Made by a program: the position numbers and the translations under genes. A stretch of DNA of 64,000 bases from Phalacrocorax aristotelis (Eukaryota; Chordata; Aves; Suliformes; Phalacrocoracidae). Shown one piece after another: positions 1-11,097 of the stretch (positions within the stretch are counted from its first letter, which is position 1; each line of letters starts with the position of its first letter). The stretch covers positions 67,434,233-67,498,232 of the forward strand of contig NC_134276.1 in NCBI RefSeq assembly GCF_949628215.1. Reading direction: 5' to 3'. The notes under the pieces are model-generated. The model saw only the letters and a list, made by a program, of their open reading frames with translations, was not told where the DNA came from and ran no database searches.

Positions 1-1351
1 GATATGGTATCCTTCTATTTAATAGCCCTCAATTAATTTGTTTTCCACAAACTTTTACTGTGTACAAAGTTTGCTTTTAAGATTGAGTCATTTGTGGCAG
101 TGAGTTTCAGGTGCATTAGGAGGTTCTTATGAATTACATTTTGCTTGGTTTTGAACATGCTATATTTAGCTGATATCCTCTGATTTTTTTTTTTTTAATT
201 GGAAGTGATGGTGACGTGGTCATTCCTTATTCACTTTCTCCATCCTATTCATGGTTTTATAGGTATCTCCCATGTTCTCCCCCACTATTTCATGCTCCTT
301 CCTGTAGTGTCCTAGTTTATACATTATTCCCTTGTATGGAATGATGTTCTCTACTATTGATTATCCTGTTTGCTCTTTCATGTTTTTTTTGAAATAGGAA
401 CACCAGACCTACAGAATTCAAGATGTAAACGTTCTGGTTCATACACTGATGTAGTGTAGTGATAATTTCTGGTTTGTTCCTTGCCTAAAAATTCAAATTT
501 TTGGCTGCTGTGGTGTACAGAGCTAATGTTTTTTGTAGGTACTGTAATTTAAGATCTCTACTGAATGTCATTATTTCTAAAATATGCATAGATGGGATCA
601 TGTTTACTTACACATACCACGTTATGCTACCAAAAATTTTGATGATGTAATGCTCAATGCTACAAGACACTTTGAGTGTGCTTTATGGAGAGCTCTCTTT
701 TTACTCTGCCAGGTAACCCAGCATTGTCAGCAGATTCTGTCACCTTGCTGTTCATCCCCTTCTTCTGATCCTCTATAACTTGAATAACGGTCTGTAAATT
801 AAATCCTTGTGGGAATCTGCTGGTGAGCTTCCTCCACTGAGAAAGCTGTTTGTTTCCTACCATTTTGTCTGCTGTCTTTTATGTTATTATTTAGTAAGTT
901 TTTAATACTGTGAAGACTTAACCTTGGGCTCCATAGCAGCTTCATGTTTTTAAGCATCTTCGATGGATCTTCTTCAATATCTCTAATATCAGTAGACTAC
1001 ATAAAGTGGATCCTTCTGGTCTACATGCTCTTTGCCTCCTTGAATAAATAGAAGAATTTGAATAATTCTTTGAGGCATAACTTCTGTTAGCAAAGGCGTT
1101 TTTACGTTCTCCACGATATATTGTACTTTATTCCCCAGTGTTCTAATTCTGTTCTTTGTTACAGGTTCCATCAGTAGTACTGATGTGAGTCTTGATAGTT
1201 AGATGTCTAAATTATCTGCAGACCCTTAATGACTTACATCATATGTCCTGCCTCCAGTTCTCTGGTATTGAAGTGATTGTAAGGGGAGAAAATGTTGGTA
1301 TAAAGCACTACCTAAAACCAACAAACTAACCAATCCTTTTTCTGTCTTAAG
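1..1351 (+). other. TFDP1: TFDP1 intron, 3' portion
   Basis: Intronic sequence. No TFDP1 exon is recognisable in it. The middle third (about 590-1180) reads as a decayed antisense CR1-like element; the rest is T-rich unique sequence. Confidence 0.75.
590..1180 (-). mobile_element. Ancient CR1/L3-like LINE fragment, antisense to TFDP1
   Basis: On the minus strand around 880-640 the reading resembles the reverse-transcriptase region of CR1/L3: a CR1-like 'PQG' motif position (cccacaagga), then IEDQKKGMNSKVTESADNAG. This lines up with the family pattern 'NDLEKGVNSEVAKFADDT'; the catalytic FADD is decayed to SADN. Boundaries are vague because divergence is high. It is old and non-functional. Confidence 0.45.
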
Positions 1352-1420
1352 GTGGAGAAACAGAGAAGACTTGAAAGAATAAAGCAAAAACAGTCTCAAC
1401 TACAAGAACTCATTCTACAG
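1352..1420 (+). CDS. TFDP1: TFDP1 coding exon A (23 codons, phase 0 both ends)
   Basis: The acceptor follows a pyrimidine stretch ending cttaag, and the donor is gtacag. It encodes a basic, Gln/Leu-rich helix ([10 protein letters not shown]...LQELILQ), the first half of the DP coiled coil used for pairing with E2F. The upstream exon that should end in ...QECQNLE was not found in 1-1351, so the preceding intron extends past the left edge. Confidence 0.95.
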
Positions 1421-4400
1421 GTACAGTCAAGGTACTCTTGTCTGTAGGGCAAGGTAACTTATATCTGTATTCCTGTTGTTTTATCCCAGTGAGGGATGGG
1501 AAACTTATAAGAAGACTAGAGGTGAATTTCAGGACAAGGCATATGCAGTTTTAATTTAGCACTGTAGTTCAGCTGGGACCATGCTGTTGGCCATTGCTAT
1601 TGAGGAAGCCAGCAACCTTCCATGAGTTACTATGAATTCTGTTGCAGTTTCAAGCATGTTTAAACAGGATTTATGCTGACATGAGCTGTAATTTGTACTG
1701 TACACTCTGAATTTTCTAATTCAGTTATTGTATCTAGAATGTTTTTCTGTGTTAGAGTCATGAAATTATGTGACTGTAGAGGTCATCTCTCAATGCTCTG
1801 TGTCTTGCCTTTCTGGGATGTTGCTGCCCCTGCTGTGTAAGTGGCTTAACTGCTGTGAAACAGTTGCTAAATTCTTTCCCAGATTTCCCCTAGTACTCTG
1901 GGGGAAGCAGTAGTCTATCTCCTAAGTTACTGTGCTGCTGGTTTACTGGAATGTATCCGTCAGTAGTTGCATTACCTATGCAATAGGACAAGAATCTTGG
2001 GGAGGGCAGCAATCCCCACAGCATTCTGATATTTATCAGTCCCTGTGTTGGCTTTGGGTTTTGTTTTTAATTCCTGTTTATGTAATTTGATTCCGTGACC
2101 AGCAGAATACTTTTCCTTAATTTGGTTGCTTACTCTAAGATTTATAACTTGAGTTTCTATAGTTACCTTGAGTTTTTAGTTCTTACAATTGCTAATCTTT
2201 AAAATATGAACGTTCCATTCTGAAAAGCAGTTTTGCTAAGATGTGAGAGTAAAGTCGCTAATCTTAGCTGAGTAATTCAGAAACCTAATGTCAGACATTC
2301 AAATCCCAAATGTTAACCTTTTTAGCATATAATTTCAGCAAAAATACATCATTAACCATTCAGCTGTTCTTGTGGAGTGTGGTAGCTAGCAGGTAATAGT
2401 AACCAGAGTAAAAGTAAAAGTAGGATGCTGTATGAAAATTCCTTTTTCCCGTGATTTTTATCTCTTCATTTTGCCAAGTATCTGTCCAGGTAACTTGATG
2501 CAGTTATTGAAATGTGCAAATTTTTTTCCCCCAGTTAAGTTTGTTGTATTTTTCAATACTATTGTATGTGTGTCTTCTTGCATCTTAACATGCAGGAATA
2601 TGGTGAACACTGTCCTTTTTTGCATTTGCTTGCTGCAACCATTGCTGGTATTCTTTATCTGAGGGATTTTTTTGTTAATAGGATCTTAAAAGTTTAATTC
2701 ATACTTTCATCTCACTATTGCTTTTTCTAGCAAATTGCCTTCAAGAACCTCGTTCAACGAAACCGTCAAGCAGAACAACAGGCAAATCGACCGCCACCTT
2801 CCAATTCTGTCATCCATTTGCCATTTATCATTGTGAACACCAGCAAAAAGACAGTGATTGACTGCAGTATTTCAAATGACAAGTGAGTTAACAAAGTTTG
2901 CTGTCTGGCTTTTGGTACAGCTCTGAGTTTTATGTCCATGATAAAGTGTTAATCTAGATTTGTTAAAAATTAAATACAAAAAAATTTTATTTGTGCCTTT
3001 TGGAGATTGAGAACATGCATTTCAGACAGGTAAAACTTAAGTCATGTTGAATAGAAACACAATTTTATAGAGCTTTTTAATAAATAAAATAATTGCTTTC
3101 ACATTTAATAACTTGAGACTTACTATCTAGAGATGTTAGAAGCAAAGTAAGGTACCTCTGCTGAAGTTTGTTATAATACTTTACCAAGTAGTATTTTCCT
3201 TTGGGTTTAACATGATGAAATGCAGCCAGCAGAACTGAAAATGGATTTTGCTTTCAGAACTGCCATTCTCTACTTTTGATTCAAAAAGCTAGGTTTTTAA
3301 TCTGCTAAATAAAAGCTGAATGTAGCAGTGGTTTCTACTTCCGCTGTTAGCTTACTAGAAAAGCTTAAAAACATGAAAAAATGTACAGAGTAGGCAGAGG
3401 AATGGGATTAAAGGCAACATTATCAAACATTCAAAATGTTTGATTAAAACTCTGTTAAACCTGTTAATGATTTATGTAATGTGTATAATTACAGTTTTAG
3501 TCTCTTGCTAGCATATCACAAATCTTGTAACATTTGATTGCTTAATGTGATGCGTGGCTAACGCTGTGTGTTAAGCTTTTGAAATAATGCAATTCCTGAA
3601 ACTGGAAAGGTAGTTAAAGTAATGGAAACTAAATGAGGCATTTTTTCCTTTCCAGGTTTGAATATCTATTTAATTTTGACAATACTTTTGAAATCCATGA
3701 TGATATAGAAGTACTAAAGCGAATGGGAATGGCTTGTGGGCTAGAATCTGGAAGCTGTTCAGCAGAGGACCTAAAAATGGCAAGGAGTTTGGTTCCTAAA
3801 GCTCTGGAACCGTATGTGACAGGTTAGTTACTCCAAGAAGAGTTGTTTTGTTTTCCTCCTTGATACAGGACTCAAGGGAAGAAAGGAGAGGGGAAAAAAA
3901 AAAAATCTCAGATCAGGTGTTACCATGAGTGTGTGGTGAAGATTTATAACAAGTTCTCAAAATACATATGGTTTTTAGTGCACCTTAGGGAACAAAGAAC
4001 AAAGAGATCCATACAGAATGGGCTGATGGTCTTCACAGAACCATGTTTTGCATTATACCACCCGAGCAGATCTTTGCAGTGTGTAATTCTTTTAATAGGA
4101 CAGTATTTATGGTTGATTCACCTATAAAGGCAAAAGGTAGTAAGTGCAGTCATGATCATGGCTTCATTTTATATTTTTATTTTTTTCATTATATAAGAAC
4201 ACTGAAGACATCTGACTTGCTCACTTCAGAATAAAATGGTTTTTTAGATTTATTTTGAAATTTTGCTGTTGCGCTAGCTTCTCAGATTTTAGTTATGCTA
4301 TTTTGGTTATAGTACATCAATATGTCTTGTTTTGGTTGCAAGACTAATTTTCTGGACTTCAGAAACGGTTAGGCATTTCCACTGAATTAGATGAGTGTGT

Positions 4401-7400
4401 TTTGAAGTATTCTTGAAATACATATTGTTGATTTTACAGAAATGGCTCAGGGATCAATCAGCAGTGTATATGTCACATCTTCATCAGGTTCTGCATCAAA
4501 TGGCACAAGATTTTCAGCCAGGTGAGATTAAATTATCAATTAGTTTTTAAAATATGTGATCATCAAAGAAACTTAATTAGAGATTAAATACTTCATGAAA
4601 CAAAATCTGTTTTAATTAAATGTGGTGTGGATATATGTTTAAGTTTATTCTCAGACATTGCTTTTACTTGAGTAGTGGTGATTCTTACCAGTGTCATTAA
4701 AGATATCTTTTCCTGTATAGTGGAAAAGAAATTGATGAGACTGGTGTTAATCTTGAATGTAGTATTTTTGTTCAGTTTTGTGTTTGTGACAAGAAAACAA
4801 ATACTTACCTAAATATTTAATATGGGCAAGATTATCCTTTGGTCATTAGTATCTAACTTGAAGGTTTAGGTCTTTTGGTTTTAAACAGCATCAGAAGCTG
4901 GTAGAGTGATTAACTATAACTTGTATTTAACTTTGTGTGGACATATGTAATTTCTGAACTTAACTAATATTTTTCTCTTGCTATATAAGACACTTTTCCT
5001 TATGTAGTTGCTATTCACTAGTTTCTTGCTGTTGCATTAATCAAAAATATGATATTCTGTGAGCTCTACCAAGTTGTAAAATGAGTCGAATATTGAAATG
5101 TTAAACACTGTTAAATACTCATATTGAGCAAGTGATTTACTGAACAAATAATCTACAAAAGTGTTCATTTTCTACCAGTTGTTTCTGTTGTGTCCAGAAA
5201 TGTAGCCTTATCTAAAAAGTTAAATTTCTGTTGTACATGTAACACAACTAATGCAATCTGGGCAATTATAGAATTGCAGAATGGTTTGGGTTGGAAGGGA
5301 CCTTAACGACCATCTAGTTCTGACTCCCCTGCCATGGGCAGGGACATCTTCCTCTAGATCAGATTGCTCAAAGCTCTGTCCACCCTGACCTTGAATACTT
5401 CCAGGGATGGAGTATCCACAGCTTCTCGGGGCAACCTGTTCCACTCTCCTGCCAACCTCATTGTAAAAAATTCTTCCTTATATCCAATCTAAACCTACCC
5501 TCTTTCAATTAAAAACCATCGCCCCTGGTCCTATCTCCACGTGCCTCTGTGAAAAGTCCCTCTCCAGCTTTCCTAGAAGTGCCCTTCAGGTACTGGAAGG
5601 CCACAATAAGGTCTCCCCAGAGCCTTCTCTTCTCCAGGCTGGACAACCCCAACTCTCTCAGCCTGTCTTCACAGGAGAAGTGCTCCAGCCCTTGGATCAT
5701 CTTTGTGACCCTCCTCTTGACCCACTCCAACAGGTCCATGTCCTTCTAAAGTTGGGGGCCCCAGAGCTGGACGCAGTACTCCAGGCGGGGTCTCACCAGA
5801 GCAGAGTAGAGGGGCAGAATCACCTCCCTCGACCTGCTGGCCACGCTGCTTCTGGTGCAGCCCAGGATACAGTTGGCTTTCTGGGCTGCGAGCACACATT
5901 GGTGGCTCATGTTGAGCTTCTCATCAACCAACACCCCCAAGTCCTTCTCCTCAGGGCTGCTCTCTCAATCCATTCTCCACCCAGGCTGTATTTGTGCTTG
6001 GGACTGCCCCAAGCCATGTGTAGGGCCTTGCACTTGGCCTTGTTCAACTTCATAAGGCTCGCATGGGGTCACCTCTTAAGCCTGTCAAGGCCCCTCTGGA
6101 TGACATCCCTTCCCTCCAGCGTGTCGACCGCAACACACAGCTGGTGTTTTTGGCAAACTTGCTGAGGGTGCACTCAATCCCACTGTTTGTCATTAATGAA
6201 CGTACTAAATAGTATTGGTCCTAGTATGGACCCCTGAGGGACACCGTCTGTTGCTGGTTTCCATTTGGACATTGAGCTGCTGACTGTAACTCTTTGGTCA
6301 TGGCCATCCAGCCAATTTCTTCTCCATCAAATAATCCATCTGTCAAACTTGTATACCTGCAGTTTAGAGGTAAGACTATTGGGGGGGACTGTATCAAAGG
6401 CCTTCCAGTAGCCCAGGTAGATTAGTTCTGTAGCTGTTCCTTTTTTCACTGAATAACTCACTCTATCGTAGAAGACCACTAGATTAGTCAGGCACAATTT
6501 GCCCTTGGTGAAGCCGTGTTGGCTGTCCTTAATCACCTCCCTGTCTTCCATATGCTTCAGCATAACTTGCAGGAGGATCTGTTCCATCATCTTAGCAGAC
6601 ACTGAGGTGAGGCTGGAGAGGAGAGGGCAAGTTCCAGATTACTTTGGCTCTTTCCACAACAATGTTCTACGTCAGCATCACTGCCAAGCTCTGGCTTTAC
6701 CTTGTAAAATATTTGGGAAATTATTATGCCATTGAAATTCTTATGGAAGTCCTAATTTTTAGGACATTGCTTAAGCCTTTTGTGTTTAAAGGCAAAAGCC
6801 CTGTATTGATGGGATTTCTTTAAACAAGGAAACACAGCTTTATTCTTGTTCTCTGAAGACAGTATTCTGGCAGCTTTTTCTCACCCATCTGGCTTCTGTC
6901 AGAGTTGGAAGAAGGTCCTTCTAAAGATACAGTATCTAGCTTACTTTAAATGGCTAATGCAATTACATTTTAAAAGCATTTTTTAAAAGAAAACCTGTGT
7001 GTAGACGATAGGCTCACTTGAATTCAAAGCACCAAAAAAAAAAAAAACTTGCAAGGGAAAAAGCTACACTCAGGGATGTGTGGGACTCGCAATGGTGAGG
7101 AACATGCTTTATGCTCCAACCTGTTCCTGCTGCCCAAAAAAGCGTGGGGAATTCTGCCTTGTTTTGTGCTAGGGAACTGAAGCTTGGGTGAGAATACTGC
7201 CAAAATATCTTTAGAGAAGCAGAACTTACTTGATACATAAAATCTCCTGTTTTCACTAAGGTTCCTTCTGTGATAATGAGCATGGTGTTAGTGAAAAAGA
7301 GCCCAGACTTTGAAATTTGAATAAGCTACTACTAGCCCGAGACCAATAGAAAACCACAAGCTGACTCTGGTTCATTATCTTGGTGAGAAGCACAAGAACT

Positions 7401-10400
7401 CCTACCACTTTGGAAGTTGGAAAAGGGGAGTAACAAATTATGTTTAGTTATAGTACATATATAAATATTCATGGCATTAGGAAACTACAAGATGTGTAGC
7501 TTCTCTGGTACTAAAAATTGCTGCCAAGCCAAATAAAGGGTGTAAATTTATTTAGCAAGCTCTCTAAAGAAACTCTGCAAAAGACTGAGGATGCTGCTAC
7601 CAATGTCTTCATCCCAATTACTTTGTCTTACTGGGATACTCAGTTTATGAAATCCAGTTCCATTTTTATCAAAAAGAGGTGAGACAGGTTTTTTTGTTTT
7701 GTACTTTCAAAGTTCACAGGAACACAAGAATAATCTCAATTTTTTTCTTTGTTTTTGAAACTGCTTCTGCAGATAATTATAGAGAACCTGTTATAAGTTG
7801 TCTGACTACAGCTAGACAGATATCTTAGTGTCTTCCTTTTGAATAAATGTGCAGAACAGCAGAAACTCTTGAAAGTGTCTTACGGAGTATGTTTTCCTTG
7901 TGAGCTCCTAGAGTGTGCCGCTGCAATTTCATTCTGCGTGATCATCCCCCTCCACCTGGGGATGGGTGAGGAGCCGACTGAAAGCTTATGGGTCAGGATT
8001 AAATGGCGGGCAGGGACGGGTACCTTTATAGTGGGTGGTCTGCTACAGGCCACCTGACCAGGAAGACTGAGCAGATGAAGTCCTCTATAGACAGATAGGA
8101 GCAGCCTCATGTTCACAAGCCCTGGTCCTCATGGGGGACTTCAACCACCGTGATACCTGTTGGAGGGACAACACAGCAAGGCGTAAGCAATCTGGAGGTT
8201 CCTGGAAGGCATTGATGATAACTCTTCCAAGTGACAGAGGAGCCAACAAGGAGAGGTGCTATGCTGGACCTTGTTCTCACCAGCAAGGAGGGGCTGGCAG
8301 GGAATGCGAAGCTCAAGGGCAGCCTTGGTGCAGTGACCATGCAATGGTGGAGTTCCAGATCCTTAGGGCACTGAGGAGGGCACACAGCAAGCTCACTACT
8401 CTGGACTTCAGGAGAGCAGACATTGGCCTCTTCAGGGATCTGCTTGGTAGAGTACCATGGGATAAAGTCCTGGAGGGAAGAGGGTCCCAAGAAGGCTGGT
8501 TAATATTCGCGGATCACATCCTCCAAGCTCAGAGAGGAGGTGTTCAAGCATCACAACAGAGAGGAAGTCAGGCAAAAATGCCAAGAGGCCTGCATGGATG
8601 AACAAAGGAGCTCCTAGACAAACTTGAATGCAGAAAGGAAGCCTACAGAGGATGGAAGCAAGGACAGGTAGCCTGGGAGGAATACAGATAAATTGTCCAA
8701 GCAGCCAGAGATCAGGTTAGGAAAGCTAAAGCCCTGGCAGACTTAAATCTGGTCAGGGACGTCAAGGGCAACAAGAAAAGTTTCTATAGGTGCATCAGTG
8801 TTATAGGGAAGACTAGAGAAAATGTGGGCCCTCTCCAGAGGGAAACAGGGTAAGGAATTGGCTGGATGGTCACACTCTAAGAGTTGTGATCAAAGGATTG
8901 ATATCCAAGTGGAGACCACTGGTGAGTGGTGTTCTTCAGGAGTCAGTACTGGGACCAGCACTGTTTAAAATCTTTGTCAGTGATACAGACAGTGGGATTG
9001 AGTGCACCCTCAGCAAGTTTGCCAAAAACACCAGCTGTGTGTTGCGGTCGACACGCTGGAGGGAAGGGATGTCATCCAGAGGAGCCTTGACAGGCTTAAG
9101 AGGTGACCCCATGCGAGCCTTATGAAGTTGAACAAGGCCAAGTGCAAGGCCCTACACATGGCTTGGGGCAGTCCCAAGCACAAATACAGCCTGGGTGGAG
9201 AATGGATTGAGAGAGCAGCCCTGAGGAGAAGGACTTGGGGGTGTTGGTTGATGAGAAGCTCAACATGAGCCACCAATGTGTGCTCGCAGCCCAGAAAGCC
9301 AACTGTATCCTGGGCTGCACCAGAAGCAGCGTGGCCAGCAGGTCGAGGGAGGTGATTCTGCCCCTCTACTCTGCTCTGGTGAGACCCCGCCTGGAGTACT
9401 GCGTCCAGCTCTGGGGCCCCCAACTTTAGAAGGACATGGACCTGTTGGAGTGGGTCAAGAGGAGGGTCACAAAGATGATCCAAGGGCTGGAGCACTTCTC
9501 CTGTGAAGACAGGCTGAGAGAGTTGGGGTTGTCCAGCCTGGAGAAGAGAAGGCTCTGGGGAGACCTTATTGTGGCCTTCCAGTACCTGAAGGGCACTTCT
9601 AGGAAAGCTGGAGAGGGACTTTTCACAGAGGCACGTGGAGATAGGACCAGGGGCGATGGTTTTTAATTGAAAGAGGGTAGGTTTAGATTGGATATAAGGA
9701 AGAATTTTTTACAATGAGGTTGGCAGGAGAGTGGAACAGGTTGCCCCGAGAAGCTGTGGATACTCCATCCCTGGAAGTATTCAAGGTCAGGGTGGACAGA
9801 GCTTTGAGCAATCTGATCTAGAGGAAGATGTCCCTGCCCATGGCAGGGGAGTCAGAACTAGATGGTCGTTAAGGTCCCTTCCAACCCAAACCATTCTATG
9901 ATGATAGACGATTGAGTTAGGTCCATACAACAACAGTGTGCATGGTTGATTATGTACATTAGCTTGATTAAAAAATTACTAGCAAGCATATTTTTGAAAG
10001 TAATTTTTTAATGATGAGTCTTTCAAGTTGAAGATAGTATTTCTGCGATTTTTAGAAAAATATTTTGTCAAGATTTTGTGACCAAGTTTAATACTTTATG
10101 AAAATATTGATAAACAATAAAAAAGATTGGCAAATAAGAAGTAATGATGGAGGCAGAAATATTTTGGCTCTATTAAGATAAAATATTTCTGCATACAGTT
10201 AATTCGTCTAGGAGCAAGACATTCCAGGTCATATCTACAATGTGTGTATGTATTTTGGTGGAAAAAGAACATATTGAAGTAAGAAAGTGGATACTCCTGA
10301 ATCTATTTGCTGATCCAGGAGGTGAATTGTCAAAGTAGGGATACTCTCATGGAGGGAAAATCCTGAGATTCTGAAGAGGTTTTCTGAGTTGGTTTGGTTG

Positions 10401-11097
10401 TTGGTTTTGTTTGGGGTTTTTTTTTTTAAACTAGGAAAGAAAAATCATAAGAGGGAAATAATTTTAAGGTAAATATACAGCACATGCAGCAATGATAGTT
10501 TGCCACGTAATAACAAGGAAATAAGCAGAAGCTAGTAATTTCTCAATTTTCCAAGGGTTTGAATCAAGATTAGTACTTCTGAAGGACATGATTCACTTGT
10601 GATGCAAGTATCCAGTACTACATAAAAATATTAAAGGGTTTTAATAGCTGTGTAGCCTTAACACTAAATGTACTTTAGAAGAAACCTGGAAAGCATACTT
10701 CTAAGGCACCTGTGAAAGTATTTAATGTTTATACTAAACCTAAAGGAAGAAACATAATGAACCACTTCAAAATTGCTTCAATTGTTTTAGCTTTTGAGAA
10801 GCAACTTAGACATATGTTAAAGACAATTTATAAAGTAGCAATGGCAGATTCATTAATGAAATGGAATAGGTACATGATTATATTCAAGAGCACAGTAAAC
10901 TGAGAGAAATCATTAAGCAATGCCAACCGGCCTCTTTTTCTTTTTTCAGTGACTTTTCCAATGGTGGCGATGGGATGTTGGCGACAAGCTCCAATGGATC
11001 TCAGTACAGTGGCTCCAGAGTTGAAACACCAGTTTCTTATGTTGGGGATGATGATGACGATGACGACGATTTTAATGAAAACGATGATGACGACTGA
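1352..11097 (+). CDS. TFDP1: TFDP1 (transcription factor Dp-1), C-terminal five coding exons; gene enters from the left edge
   Basis: DP-1 heterodimerises with E2F proteins and drives or represses cell-cycle genes in the nucleus. CDS parts are 1352-1420, 2731-2882, 3656-3822, 4440-4521 and 10950-11097 (618 nt, 205 aa plus TGA). All junctions are GT-AG and keep frame (phases 0, 2, 1, 2). The residues start at [20 protein letters not shown] (end of the coiled coil), pass through the marked-box/E2F-dimerisation region ([40 protein letters not shown]), a variable Ser/Gly-rich linker, and [19 protein letters not shown], then a C-terminal acidic tail. This order and the C-terminal GTRFSASD match vertebrate TFDP1 rather than TFDP2 as I remember the families. 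The DNA-binding winged helix and N-terminus must lie left of the window. The last intron (6.4 kb) carries an inverted CR1 pair. Identification is very secure; the paralog call is secure with the ATP4B neighbour. Confidence 0.97.
1421..2730 (+). other. TFDP1: TFDP1 intron (1.3 kb)
   Basis: AT-rich single-copy intron between exons A and B. I see no recognisable repeat or RNA gene in it. Confidence 0.85.
2731..2882 (+). CDS. TFDP1: TFDP1 coding exon B
   Basis: The acceptor is ctttttctag and the donor aa|gtgagt; the exon ends in phase 2, splitting a Lys codon. It encodes [18 protein letters not shown] (end of coiled coil), a PPPP turn, and the start of the marked-box region with INTSKK-like strand residues ([18 protein letters not shown]). 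Highly conserved relative to mammalian DP-1. Confidence 0.96.
2883..3655 (+). other. TFDP1: TFDP1 intron (0.8 kb)
   Basis: Donor gtgagt and acceptor tttccag. AT-rich; nothing recognisable inside. Confidence 0.85.
3656..3822 (+). CDS. TFDP1: TFDP1 coding exon C
   Basis: The acceptor is tttccttccag and the donor acag|gttagt. It completes Lys and encodes [20 protein letters not shown], then [20 protein letters not shown], then [15 protein letters not shown]. This is the most conserved DP-family block, the core of the E2F-DP marked-box dimer interface. The longer reading frame through this exon, which starts in the intron at 3633, is not the real start. Confidence 0.97.
3823..4439 (+). other. 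TFDP1: TFDP1 intron (0.6 kb)
   Basis: Donor gttagt and acceptor attttacag. It contains an A-rich run at about 3895-3906; nothing else is recognisable. Confidence 0.85.
4440..4521 (+). CDS. TFDP1: TFDP1 coding exon D
   Basis: The acceptor is gattttacag and the donor ccag|gtgaga. It encodes [20 protein letters not shown] followed by NGTRFSA. This Ser-rich linker is the fast-evolving part of DP-1; mammals have Gly/Thr/Ala replacements here while the flanking EMAQG and NGTRFSAS stay fixed. The frame joins exons C and E exactly. Confidence 0.94.
5278..6186 (+). repeat. Left arm of a 909-bp near-perfect inverted repeat (CR1 3' portion)
   Basis: Position x here pairs with position 15175-x in the right arm (8989-9897). 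Comparing all lines by eye I found a single mismatch (C at 6092 versus the T expected from A at 9083) and no indel. Beyond 6186 identity falls at once to roughly two thirds although both sides are still CR1. The outer limit coincides with the CR1 3' end. Confidence 0.93.
5278..6690 (-). mobile_element. CR1 LINE, 5'-truncated, minus orientation
   Basis: Read on the minus strand it runs from the middle of the reverse transcriptase to the avian CR1 3' end. Visible pieces in order are: [20 protein letters not shown] (about 6595-6536), [18 protein letters not shown], a KAFDTVP palm motif, NWLDGH-like residues, a decayed FADD box (FAKN near 6150), [37 protein letters not shown], and [19 protein letters not shown]. 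It ends at the 3' tail (ggtttgggttggaaggga near 5285) with ATTCT-type terminal repeats. Stops and frameshifts make it inactive. The 5' limit near 6690 is approximate. Its 3' 909 bp are an almost exact inverted copy of 8989-9897. Confidence 0.92.
7890..9900 (+). mobile_element. CR1 LINE, 5'-truncated and internally deleted, plus orientation
   Basis: It starts inside the endonuclease domain (ELLECA at about 7900; [11 protein letters not shown] at about 7973), followed by the GDFNH endonuclease motif at about 8134 and [10 protein letters not shown] near 8334. The sequence reads on through [12 protein letters not shown] and [13 protein letters not shown] residues to about 8850. There it jumps directly to NWLDGHTL..., losing the first part of the reverse transcriptase. 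It continues through the SVLGPALF motif and the same decayed FAKN box to the avian CR1 3' end, with ATTCTATGATGATAG terminal repeats at 9893-9907. Inactive. Confidence 0.92.
8989..9897 (-). repeat. Right arm of the 909-bp inverted repeat
   Basis: Reverse complement of 5278-6186 with one mismatch. The spacer between arms is 2802 bp (6187-8988). In TFDP1 pre-mRNA the two arms could fold into a long duplex. Confidence 0.93.
10950..11097 (+). CDS. TFDP1: TFDP1 terminal coding exon with acidic tail and TGA stop
   Basis: The acceptor is ctttttttcttttttcag. It encodes [32 protein letters not shown], then eight consecutive Asp codons (all GAT/GAC), FNEN and four more Asp before TGA at 11095-11097. 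Mammalian DP-1 has a mixed Glu/Asp tail at the same place. The run of GAY codons looks like local repeat homogenisation that preserves net charge. Confidence 0.96.

Larger units (their letters stand above)
4522..10949 (+). other. TFDP1: TFDP1 last intron (6.4 kb) carrying two opposed CR1 elements
   Basis: The intron runs from donor gtgaga to a T-rich acceptor. Nearly half of it is CR1: a minus-oriented copy (5278 to about 6690) and a plus-oriented copy (about 7890-9900). The rest (4522-5270, 6700-7890, 9905-10949) is AT-rich unique sequence with nothing recognisable apart from short T/G runs (about 10,390-10,430). Confidence 0.85.

Noticed and set aside
5680-6165. 161-codon open frame, with a near-identical partner at 9010-9495 on the other strand
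   Set aside because: It is the antisense of CR1 coding sequence, duplicated only because the CR1 segment forms an inverted repeat. It has no independent protein signature.
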